From the NCBI GenBank assembly GCA_030692055.1, contig JAUYCY010000159.1:1-64000 (forward strand): DNA of 64,000 nucleotides. The letters are read 5' to 3'. The notes beneath the pieces are model-generated. The model was not told the origin of the DNA and ran no database searches. It saw only the letters and a program-made list of their open reading frames with translations. Shown in pieces: positions 57,523 through 64,000 of the stretch. The stretch comes from Candidatus Omnitrophota bacterium. GTDB taxonomy: Bacteria; Omnitrophota; Koll11; Duberdicusellales; 4484-171. The position numbers and the translations under genes are program-made. Positions within the stretch are counted from its first letter, which is position 1. Each line of letters begins with the position of its first letter.

Positions 57523-57759
57523 TCAATACACCTTCCATTTGCGTGCGTCTATATTCAATTTATGTATTTTAGAACGCAAAGTATTTCGATTAATGCCTAA
57601 AATCTTTGCCGCCTTAAATTGATTGCCGAAAGTTCTTTCCAGAACCTTCTCAATAACAATTTTTTCTATATGCTCAATAGCTTTAGAGTAAATTTTTCCG
57701 TCGTTACTAATTAAAAAGTAATCATAAACTCCGTTTGTCAATTTACTCAATTCTTCCAT
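57523..57759 (-). CDS. Stand-alone Fis-type helix-turn-helix protein
   Basis: The 78-residue protein has a C-terminal HTH_8 segment (VLERTFGNQFKAAKILGINRNTLRSKIHKLNID) like Fis and the DNA-binding end of NtrC-class activators. The first 35 residues do not contain a sigma54-interaction domain. It sits between gltB and the glnA-amidotransferase pair, so a role in nitrogen gene control is likely but inferred. Confidence 0.8.
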   Translation of the reverse strand: MEELSKLTNGVYDYFLISNDGKIYSKAIEHIEKIVIEKVLERTFGNQFKAAKILGINRNTLRSKIHKLNIDARKWKVY

Positions 57760-57816
57760 ACTTTACCTCTTATTACAAAATATGCCTAATTTTTGTGCAA
57801 CGCTTGGCAAAAAAAC

Positions 57817-58533
57817 CTATGCCGCTAATTGCGCCGGCTGCATAAGTTTTGAAAAATTTAAATAAATCTTCTTCGCCTGCCGGTCATATCCATCTTTTTT
57901 TATGTAATAATCAAGCAACATATTTTGCGCTTTGAGACGCACTTGACAATCACGGCTCCTACGATATTGCCCTAACCAACTTGAAACTAAAGAAGCATCT
58001 ACTTCAATATGAAATTGCAATCCATAACAGTTTTTGCCATAACGGAATGCCTGATTGGGACAGGCGGAATTTTTAGCGAGTAAAAATGCTTTTTTGGGAA
58101 TTTCAAAAGAATCTTGGTGCCATTGAAAGACTTCTAACTTTGTATCTAAACCTTCCAAAAGCATATCTTTTTTTCCTTCTTTAGTTAAATCCACTCTGCC
58201 CCAACCTATTTCTTGACGCTTTGCCTTCTTCACCTTTGCGCCAAGGGCCTTAGCTAAAAGTTGCGCGCCAAGACAAATCCCCAAGATAGGGATTTCCTGG
58301 CTTATTGCTTTTTTCAAAAATTTATCCTCATCTTTTAAAAAGGAAATTTTTTTCTCTTCGTAAACATTCATTGGCCCGCCCATAGCGATAATAGCCTCAA
58401 TATTCGTTAAATCCCTAGGCAATTTTTCTTTTTTATAAAGGTGGATAGTCTTTACCTCCCAGTTGCTATCTCTAAAAAAATCGCTAAGTGTTCCCGGCCC
58501 TTCTTCTTTTGCATGCTGCAGGATAAGAATCAT
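57817..58533 (-). CDS. Class I glutamine amidotransferase (GMP-synthase-like)
   Basis: The 238-residue stand-alone glutaminase domain has the nucleophile in LGICLGAQLLAKALG and the His-Glu pair in LQFHIEVD. Related proteins are annotated as GMP-synthase-like and act with varied partners, for instance gamma-glutamyl hydrolysis. It follows glnA by 8 bases, suggesting a role in glutamine or glutamyl compound metabolism. Confidence 0.85.
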   Translation of the reverse strand: MILILQHAKEEGPGTLSDFFRDSNWEVKTIHLYKKEKLPRDLTNIEAIIAMGGPMNVYEEKKISFLKDEDKFLKKAISQEIPILGICLGAQLLAKALGAKVKKAKRQEIGWGRVDLTKEGKKDMLLEGLDTKLEVFQWHQDSFEIPKKAFLLAKNSACPNQAFRYGKNCYGLQFHIEVDASLVSSWLGQYRRSRDCQVRLKAQNMLLDYYIKKDGYDRQAKKIYLNFSKLMQPAQLAA

Positions 58534-58541
58534 CCTACCCT

Positions 58542-59873
58542 CTATAGAATTGGAAGATATTTATCAAGTTCCTGCTGCGTAACCTGAATTCGGTAATCAT
58601 CCCATTCTTTCTTCTTTAGCTCAACAAACCTAGGAAAGATATGATTTCCAAGAATCTTCTTAACTAGTTCGCTGTTTTCGGCTATGGCAATAGCATGCCC
58701 CAGGTTATCCGGAAGCGTTTCAATGCCTTTTTCTTTTCTTTCTGCCTCGGTTAAATGATACAAATTCTGATCCATAGGTTTAGGCACTTTATATTTCTTT
58801 TCTACCCCATCTAACCCCGCATGCAGCATGGCGGCAAAAGTAAGATAAGGATTACACGCCGGATCGCATGCCCGGAATTCACATCTGGTAGCCTTTTCTT
58901 TACCCGGATAATAAAGCGGAACTCTTACAAGCGCGCTACGGTTTCTACGGCTCCACGCTATATACACAGGGGCCTCATAACCCGGGACTAATCTTTTGTA
59001 TGAATTTGTGGTTTGCGCAAAGATAGAACATATCTCTTTTGCGTGTTTGAGTAATCCGGCGATATAGCTACGCGCGGTATCGGAAAGATAATCGCTTGCC
59101 TTCGCATCAAAAAATGTATTTTTACTTCCTTTAAATAGCGATTGATGTGTATGCATGCCTGAACCGTTCTGGCCAAAAATAGGCTTGGGCATAAAAGTAG
59201 CGTATACTCCGAATTTACTCGCAATCTCTTTTACGACTACCCTGTAGGTAATTACGTTATCTGCCATCTCTAGCGCATCTTTATAACGCATATCAATTTC
59301 GTGTTGTGAGGGGGCTACCTCATGATGCGAATATTCCACGTCTATGCCCATTTTCTCAAGAGCTAAAACAGTTTCTCTTCTTAAGTCGCTTGCCATATCA
59401 AGCGTAGTAAGGTCAAAATATCCTCCCTTATCTAGTATGTCCGTGGCTGAATCTGCCTTGAAATAGAAATACTCCAGTTCTGGCCCTAAATAATAATGGT
59501 CAAACCCCATTTTATTTGCGCGCGCCAGCGCTTTTTTTAATACATAGCGCGGGTCGCCCTCATACGGTGTTTTGTCGGGGTTTAATATATCACATATCAT
59601 TCTTCCGACAGCCTTCTCGCTCGGCCGCCAGGGCAAAATAGCAAAAGTATCCGGATCAGGCATGGCAATCATATCCGATTCTTCGATATCCTGATAACCG
59701 GTAATAGAAGAACCATCAAAACCCATCCCATTCTCAAGAGCTCCCTCTAATTCCTTATCTGTAATTGCAAAACTCTTTACCTGTCCTAAGACATCGGTAA
59801 ACCACAAACGCATGAACTTTACATCTTTCTCCTTTACTAGCTTAAGAATATCCTGCTTCGTCCTCTTGGCCAT
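58542..59873 (-). CDS. glnA: Glutamine synthetase, type I
   Basis: GlnA makes glutamine from glutamate, ammonia and ATP. From MAKRTKQDILKLVKEKDV (59873, Shine-Dalgarno GGGAGG) it is 443 residues, the short GSI-alpha length. It has MGFDGSSITGY, HHEVAPSQHEID, the ammonia/glutamate loop NSYKRLVPGYEAP and FRACDPACNPYL. The region around NLYHLTEAERKEKGIETLPDNL resembles the Bacillus type, which is not adenylylated. A large structured leader lies upstream. Confidence 0.96.
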   Translation of the reverse strand: MAKRTKQDILKLVKEKDVKFMRLWFTDVLGQVKSFAITDKELEGALENGMGFDGSSITGYQDIEESDMIAMPDPDTFAILPWRPSEKAVGRMICDILNPDKTPYEGDPRYVLKKALARANKMGFDHYYLGPELEYFYFKADSATDILDKGGYFDLTTLDMASDLRRETVLALEKMGIDVEYSHHEVAPSQHEIDMRYKDALEMADNVITYRVVVKEIASKFGVYATFMPKPIFGQNGSGMHTHQSLFKGSKNTFFDAKASDYLSDTARSYIAGLLKHAKEICSIFAQTTNSYKRLVPGYEAPVYIAWSRRNRSALVRVPLYYPGKEKATRCEFRACDPACNPYLTFAAMLHAGLDGVEKKYKVPKPMDQNLYHLTEAERKEKGIETLPDNLGHAIAIAENSELVKKILGNHIFPRFVELKKKEWDDYRIQVTQQELDKYLPIL

Positions 59874-59885
59874 TTTGTACCTCCC

Positions 59886-60109
59886 TTTAATGAGCACATT
59901 ATTTTTTCAAGTGTATTACACATAGAAAAAATAATAGTGCGAATTAAACCCCACACCCAGCAGTTCATTTTACTACCTTACATTATGGGGTTTACTATCC
60001 TATTTTTTATTGAGCTTACTCGCCACACCGAGTTAGCTGGGTGTGGGGTCAAATTCGACTAAGTGGTTTTTCTACGCACATAGCTTGAAAAACCACAAGT
60101 CTCATTTGA
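59886..60109 (-). promoter_or_regulatory. Palindromic leader element, glnA copy
   Basis: Perfect 13-bp inverted repeat CCCCACACCCAGC (59949-59961) and GCTGGGTGTGGGG (60036-60048) flank a core of about 75 bases. The outer hairpins are closed by TTTAAT/ATTAAA (gene side) and TCAAAT/ATTTGA (far side); the far hairpin is GTGGTTTTTC/GAAAAACCAC with loop AAGC...GCGTA. The gene-side end runs into the glnA Shine-Dalgarno. Confidence 0.7.
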
Positions 60110-60152
60110 AAAAAAATAGGGTGTTTTAAGCTCTTCTGGCCTTAAAACACCC
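60108..60152 (-). terminator. Rho-independent terminator upstream of glnA
   Basis: GGGTGTTTTAAG and CTTAAAACACCC make a perfect 12-bp stem with a 10-base loop. On the minus strand it is followed by TATTTTTTTTC. It would separate the amt-glnK-small ORF transcript from glnA, or act as an attenuator. Confidence 0.75.
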
Positions 60153-60230
60153 TTGTTTTATAAGCCTTTTGCACAAACTTTGTGCTTTCCTAATCGTAGT
60201 TCTAGCGCCCTTACTTATATAAGTAAAAAA

Positions 60231-60398
60231 TCAGCTATTTTGGTAACCTTTTTTTGAAATTTTTTTCTTAGCCTTTTTATCGTTGATTTTCTTAGCTATT
60301 TTAGCCTTGGGCAACGACCCTGCGTATACCAACGTCTGCTGATTACCCCAGACTTTTGCAATCGGATCAAGGAAACTGGTAAGATTGCCTTGTGTCAC
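60231..60398 (-). CDS. Small basic protein between glnK and glnA, unknown
   Basis: A GTG codon at 60398 preceded by AGGAGGATAG opens 55 codons ending in TGA (60233-60231). The product starts MTQGNLTSFLDPIAKVWG (GTG read as Met). Its last 25 residues are Lys-rich (KAKIAKKINDKKAKKKISKK then GYQNS). The strong Shine-Dalgarno and position directly after glnK argue for a real gene. No family recognised; a regulator of GlnA or GlnK is a hypothesis only. It is short enough to be missed by automatic calling. Confidence 0.6.
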   Translation of the reverse strand: MTQGNLTSFLDPIAKVWGNQQTLVYAGSLPKAKIAKKINDKKAKKKISKKGYQNS

Positions 60399-60470
60399 CT
60401 ATCCTCCTTTGTCTAACTCTTAAAATAATTAATATCTACCCAATGCGCACCCCCTATTATTTATTTCTGT

Positions 60471-60812
60471 TTACCCTATAGCTACAGAGCCGCGTTCTTC
60501 GGTGCGGATACGAATACACTCTTTAAGGTCAAGCACAAATATCTTGCCATCACCGGTTTCGCCGGTTTGGGCGCCTTTAACAATAGCTTTTATGGTAGGC
60601 TCAACAAAATTTTCATTTACCGCAATCTCAAGGCGTATCTTACGTAGAAGATTACCTGTTTCCTTTGCGCCACGATAAATTTCGGTTATTCCCTTCTGCC
60701 GACCGTGCCCAAGCACTTCGCTTACCGTGATAAGATTAACTTCTTGCTTATAAAGTTCTTCCTTTACTTCCTCAAGTTTGTAAGGTTGAATTATGGCGAT
60801 GATTAACTTCAT
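60471..60812 (-). CDS. glnK: Nitrogen regulatory protein PII (GlnK/GlnB)
   Basis: This 113-residue PII trimer subunit senses 2-oxoglutarate and ATP/ADP. Signatures are present: [14 protein letters not shown] in the T-loop and [26 protein letters not shown] at the C-terminal end. At the uridylylation site (Tyr51 in E. coli) the residue is Glu, so control by uridylylation at this site is not possible. Adjacent to amt, so a GlnK role in gating ammonium uptake is expected. Confidence 0.94.
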   Translation of the reverse strand: MKLIIAIIQPYKLEEVKEELYKQEVNLITVSEVLGHGRQKGITEIYRGAKETGNLLRKIRLEIAVNENFVEPTIKAIVKGAQTGETGDGKIFVLDLKECIRIRTEERGSVAIG

Positions 60813-60832
60813 TTTTCCTCCTTTTTATAACG

Positions 60833-60905
60833 CTAATCTAACGCGAATGGTCGCGAATTATTTATTCGCGTGAATTAGCGTTAGATTCGCGAATATTCGC
60901 GTTGC
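60833..60905. repeat. ACGCGAATGG repeat between amt and glnK
   Basis: CGCTAATCTAACGCGAATGGTCGCGAATTATT and CGCGTGAATTAGCGTTAGATTCGCGAATATTCGCG face each other. Same family as 28223-28318 and 30360-30440. Confidence 0.7.
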
Positions 60906-60908
60906 TCG

Positions 60909-62138
60909 CTACTCTAAGACGGTATATGCTCTTTCGTGGTGTTGTGTAAGGTCAATACCCATAAGCTCTTCTTTATCGCTGACACGCACACCGATAAATA
61001 AATCAACTAATTTATAAATAACAAAAGTAACTATAGAGGTATAGGCAATCGTTACTAAAACCGCAAGTAATTGAATTAAGAATTGCTTGGGGTTGCCGAA
61101 AAATAAACCGTCAGCTGCGGCTGGATTTAGTACCTTAGAGGCAAATAAACCGGTAGCCAAAGCCCCCCAAATCCCACCCACACAATGCACGCCAAAAGCA
61201 TCTAAAGAATCATCATAGCCTAATTTTGGCTTAATTATGCTTACTGCCGTGAAGCAAAATACACTCACTAAAAACCCTATTACTATTGCCGGTATTACGC
61301 TCACAAATCCTGCCGCAGGAGTTATTGCTACGAGGCCAGCCACCGCGCCGCTAGCCACGCCAAATATTGTCGGCTTTCCGTTACGTAACCACTCTATGAG
61401 CGCCCACGTTAGCCCCGCTGCTGCGGCTGCGGTATTGGTGACAACGAATGCGTTCACCGCTAGGCCATTTGCAGCCAGAGCGCTACCGGCATTAAACCCA
61501 AACCAACCAAACCAAAGCAGGCCCGTTCCCAAAATGATAAAAGGTAAGTTATGCGGTGCGGGCAAATTTGAATCTAAATTTTTTCTTTTACCGATGACCA
61601 AAGCTGTCACTAAGGCGGCTATGCCGGCATTGATGTGCACCACTGTTCCTCCGGCAAAATCAAGCGCTCCTAGGTTTCGCAGCCAACCGCCAATTCCCCA
61701 CACCCAATGACAAAGGGGATCATAAACAAACGTTGCCCATAATAACGTAAAAATTAAAAATGCGGAAAATTTCATTCTTTCGGCAAATGCACCGATAATT
61801 AAGGCTGGAGTAATTATGGCAAACATCGCTTGAAAAATCATAAACGCCTGATGTGGGATAGTTGCGGCATAATCCGGGTATGGCTCCAGCCCTACGCCAT
61901 TTAAGCCAAACCAGCCAAACCCTCCCCAGAAACCTTGGCCAGGATGAAAAGAAAGGCTATAGCCGAATAAAATCCATTGCACGCTAAGCGCGCATAGAAT
62001 AATAAAACATTGCATCAAAACTCCGAGTATGTTTTTACGCCGCACCATTCCTCCATAGAAAAAGGCTAAGCCTGGGGTCATCAGCATAACCAGTGCCGAA
62101 GAAATTAAAACCCAAGCCGTATCGCCGGTGTTTATCAT
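60909..62138 (-). CDS. amt: Ammonium transporter
   Basis: Amt conducts ammonium across the inner membrane as a trimer. From MINTGDTAWVLISSALVMLM (62138, Shine-Dalgarno AAAGGAGG) the 409-residue protein has about 11 membrane spans, PGLAFFYGG, FAERMKF, the pore motifs HxW (CHWVWGIGG), FGWFGFNAGS and the second His in FGVHCVGGIWG. Next gene is glnK, the usual pair. The frame is open to 62225 through the leader but has no start support. Confidence 0.95.
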   Translation of the reverse strand: MINTGDTAWVLISSALVMLMTPGLAFFYGGMVRRKNILGVLMQCFIILCALSVQWILFGYSLSFHPGQGFWGGFGWFGLNGVGLEPYPDYAATIPHQAFMIFQAMFAIITPALIIGAFAERMKFSAFLIFTLLWATFVYDPLCHWVWGIGGWLRNLGALDFAGGTVVHINAGIAALVTALVIGKRKNLDSNLPAPHNLPFIILGTGLLWFGWFGFNAGSALAANGLAVNAFVVTNTAAAAAGLTWALIEWLRNGKPTIFGVASGAVAGLVAITPAAGFVSVIPAIVIGFLVSVFCFTAVSIIKPKLGYDDSLDAFGVHCVGGIWGALATGLFASKVLNPAAADGLFFGNPKQFLIQLLAVLVTIAYTSIVTFVIYKLVDLFIGVRVSDKEELMGIDLTQHHERAYTVLE

Positions 62139-62147
62139 TTTGCCTCC

Positions 62148-62385
62148 TTTAATGAACAGACGACTTATGGAGCTACGGCGAACGTAAGTCGTAGCCCGTA
62201 AGGGCGTCTGTGGATTAAACCCCACACCAACTTTTGAAACCTACCTAGAGTTAAACCGAAGACGTTTCTCATTAACATACCAATATCATCGTGTCCCACA
62301 CCTTATACAAAAGTTGGTGTGGGGTTATTTTCGCGCTTATAACTTATGTTCACAGCAGTTGCCATAAGTTATGCGCTCAAATAAA
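62148..62385 (-). promoter_or_regulatory. Palindromic leader element, amt copy
   Basis: A perfect 17-bp inverted repeat CCCCACACCAACTTTTG (62220-62236) and CAAAAGTTGGTGTGGGG (62308-62324) surrounds about 71 bases. The gene-side hairpin (TTTAATGAACAGACG... with loop GAGCTACGGCGAA) ends at the Shine-Dalgarno. The far hairpin is ATAACTTATG/CATAAGTTAT. Confidence 0.7.
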
Positions 62386-62443
62386 AAGGCGTCTTTAATT
62401 CCTTCTCTGGATTTACAAGACGCCTGCGTCTTAAAATATCTCT

Positions 62444-62543
62444 TCAAGAAAATTACCTTCGGTAATAACTATTTAGGTTATTTTCAGTGGTTAGGAAAGT
62501 TTTACTTGTGCCCTTTAGGGTATACTTTCCTACACCATAAAAA
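62444..62543 (-). ncRNA. Putative structured leader motif, copy 2
   Basis: Differs from 28776-28872 at only a few positions over about 95 bases. Here the outer stem is better paired (AGGAAAGT with ACTTTCCT). It lies about 300 bases upstream of amt, beyond the palindromic leader element. Confidence 0.5.
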
Positions 62544-62739
62544 TTGTGCGCTTTACCAGAACTTTCTTTCTTACGCTCCTTTGCGCCTTACACTAATACA
62601 AGTAAAAAAACGTCTCATTTGGTAACCTTAACCCGAAAAATGCTTTTATAAAATAAAATATTTCGTAACCATAAACAACCCAGTCAATTACCTGTTAACC
62701 GCTATGTACAAAAGAATACGAAGCATTTTGCGCCTACGG

Positions 62740-62902
62740 CAGCCCTAATTTTACAAAAAAAAGGCAACTTGCTAACGCCAAAGAAAGAGCTGATTTAGTA
62801 GGCGATACTCTAAAATCAATTACTTTCAGTAAAATTAGGGCTGGGTTAACCCAGCCCTTTATTTCTACGAATGAGAATCTTCTTATGAAAAATAAAGGGC
62901 TG
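62740..62902 (-). other. Linked inverted repeats able to form alternative hairpins
   Basis: CAGCCCTAATTTTAC (62740-62754) is perfectly complementary to 62829-62843. CAGCCCTTTATTT (62852-62864) is perfectly complementary to 62890-62902. The inner arms also form a 20-base perfect palindrome GGGCTGGGTTAACCCAGCCC (62838-62857). These structures exclude each other. The gap 62226-63006 contains no convincing gene. Confidence 0.6.
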
Positions 62903-63006
62903 CCCTTCGGGCAAAAAATACATTTTTCAAATGCATCTTTTGGGTAGAAATAAAAAAAATAAATGACTGGTTGTATTAAGCAGAAAAATTTAGCAGATGG
63001 TTTTGG

Positions 63007-63498
63007 TTATTTTTGGTAACCTTGACTCCGAATAATACGGGTGCCTATTCGCAATAAATAGACTAAAATTAACACGAGGAAGAAACCTACTGCGAAATTC
63101 ATTTCTTTTACATTTACCGTATGAGAAACTACATTTCCCGAACTTATTTTAGTTATAGATTGAACATGAATATCTAAGTCTCCGCCATGCTCTAGACAAC
63201 TGCGATTAAACACCCCCGTAACCCTCACTGTATCGCCTTTAGTTTTATAATTACCCAGGTATTGAATATCTTTAAGCACTTCCTTTTTCGCCCAGCCACT
63301 AATAGCATTTTTCCCATCATCTATACATAACCACCCATGTGCTCCACGCATCATTATATCCCCAACAATTTCACCTTCATAAGCTATAATCTTTCCATCA
63401 TATTGCTTGGTATTATTTAGTATTTCTGTACTGGAAATAACATCAGCGCATAACGCATAGGGCATAGCGCATAGCGTAAGAACCAAATAAATCAACAT
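63007..63498 (-). CDS. Exported OB-fold-like membrane-anchored protein
   Basis: From the Met at 63498 (Shine-Dalgarno GAGAGGGG) the 163-residue product has a signal peptide MLIYLVLTLCAMPYALCAD and a domain resembling tRNA_anti-like/OB exported proteins (NTKQYDGKIIAYEGEIVGDIM, GWLCIDDGKNAISGW, GDTVRVTGVF). It ends with a C-terminal membrane segment (VGFFLVLILVYLL). An alternative start at 63558 overlaps the trkH stop (TAATG) and would add repeat-encoded residues. Part of the signal peptide itself is repeat-encoded. Confidence 0.65.
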   Translation of the reverse strand: MLIYLVLTLCAMPYALCADVISSTEILNNTKQYDGKIIAYEGEIVGDIMMRGAHGWLCIDDGKNAISGWAKKEVLKDIQYLGNYKTKGDTVRVTGVFNRSCLEHGGDLDIHVQSITKISSGNVVSHTVNVKEMNFAVGFFLVLILVYLLRIGTRIIRSQGYQK

Positions 63499-63553
63499 AA
63501 AAACCCCTCTCTGTTTTATTCGCTTTGCGCTTTGCGCTGTGCGCTGTGCGTTT
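63452..63553. repeat. GCGCATAGCG repeats around and in a signal-peptide sequence
   Basis: ACGCATAGGGCATAGCGCATAGCG (about 63457-63478) lies in the signal peptide codons of the adjacent gene. CGCTTTGCGCTTTGCGCTGTGCGCTGTGCG (about 63521-63550) lies just upstream. Confidence 0.7.
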
Positions 63554-63557
63554 TTCA

Positions 63558-64000
63558 TTATTTTCCTTTTACTGCTGCCACTAAAAACCCAAATAAAGCA
63601 AAAACAGACATAAATTCCAAACGGCCCGCCCACATCTGGATTATATAAGTGACCTTTAATATCGCAGGCATAGATGTATCGGTAATTCCGCAGCTAAGCC
63701 CGACATTAGCGGCAGCAGAAGTAGATTCAAATAAGGAATCTAAGACTGGATACCCCAGGCAAACCCCCACCAATGTACCTAAAACATATAGAACTATATA
63801 TGACATAGTGATTATCAAAACTGTACGCACCAGCTTATCCTCTAAAAACATGGTTTTAATATGGTGGAATTTCTCAGTTGTGATTGCATTTGGGGGAAGC
63901 ATAACTTTTTTTATATCCTCTCTTAATGCTTTATAAATAATACCCACACGTAACATCTTTATCCCCCCGGCAGTAGAACAAGCGCAGCCGCCTAAAGCCA
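63558..64000 (-). CDS. TrkH/KtrB-family potassium transporter, C-terminal part
   Basis: The frame is open past the window edge, upstream of the Met at 63956, and the 5' part is missing. Visible residues include GGCACSTAGGIKMLRV, the conserved TrkH segment after a pore loop, then LFESTSAAANVGLSCGITD (filter-like loop) and QMWAGRLEFMSVFALFGF near the end. TrkH moves K+ inward together with TrkA-type regulators, not seen here. The stop overlaps a possible start of the next gene. Confidence 0.88.
   Translation of the reverse strand, partial: ALGGCACSTAGGIKMLRVGIIYKALREDIKKVMLPPNAITTEKFHHIKTMFLEDKLVRTVLIITMSYIVLYVLGTLVGVCLGYPVLDSLFESTSAAANVGLSCGITDTSMPAILKVTYIIQMWAGRLEFMSVFALFGFLVAAVKGK

Noticed and set aside
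59886..62543. Known riboswitches (glutamine, c-di-AMP, ZTP, c-di-GMP) in the glnA/amt leaders
   Set aside because: I compared recalled consensus cores and found no convincing match; the elements are left as unassigned structures.
62371..62625. 84-residue plus-strand ORF upstream of amt
   Set aside because: It reads across the leader motif antisense to the amt transcript, with no ribosome binding site.

Overview
The window reads as the chromosome of an uncultured, diderm-like bacterium. I would guess candidate phylum Omnitrophota, from the mix of lipoproteins, the gene order and the very repeat-rich intergenic DNA, but this is inference and no rRNA gene is present to test it. Nearly all core genes lie on the minus strand. 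No tRNA, rRNA or CRISPR array was seen.

Layout. 225-2458 (minus): a metallo-beta-lactamase-fold hydrolase, a lipoprotein and truA. 2610-9726 (plus): an integron-type gene-cassette array with no integrase in the window. It has about ten attC-like sites, mostly unknown secreted, lipid-anchored or membrane proteins, a frameshifted GIY-YIG gene, and an operator-controlled YefM/YoeB-type toxin-antitoxin pair. A stray copy of the 3' end of asd lies inside the array, and the intact asd lies at its right edge. 9809-14407 (minus): leuC-leuD-unknown-leuB-asd. 14533-21128: yceD-rpmF-plsX-fabH-fabD-fabG-acpP-fabF. 21342-28772: coaD, rsmD, recG, a macro-like/Nudix fusion, a CCA-adding-type nucleotidyltransferase, a bifunctional-nuclease-family protein, nrdR and dCMP deaminase. 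29080-42093: glyA, rpiB, a TsaC-phosphatase fusion and most of de novo purine synthesis (purE, D, M, F, L, Q, S). 42294-48404: carB, carA, pyrG. 48585-62138: a nitrogen-assimilation block of amt, glnK, a small basic ORF, glnA, an amidotransferase, a Fis-type regulator, gltB, gltD and a degenerate-KaiC/PEP-pyruvate-binding fusion. 63007-64000: an OB-fold-like exported protein and the C-terminal part of a TrkH-type K+ transporter, cut by the window edge.

Working together: ammonium enters by Amt, is sensed by GlnK, is fixed by GlnA and GltBD, and the glutamine feeds the PurF, PurL/Q, CarA and PyrG amidotransfer reactions encoded alongside.

The most unusual property is the repeat load. At least ten families of short palindromic or quasi-tandem repeats fill the gaps between genes. 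Copies of the same families sit in frame inside asd, leuC, purM, purD, purL, gltD and gltB, and form ends of other proteins, much like Rickettsia palindromic elements. A separate roughly 220-bp palindromic element occupies the leaders of rpmF, glnA and amt and ends at the Shine-Dalgarno sequence. Between the rpmF and glnA copies its core is inverted while its flanks are not. A 95-nt structured motif is nearly identical upstream of the dCMP deaminase gene and in the amt leader.
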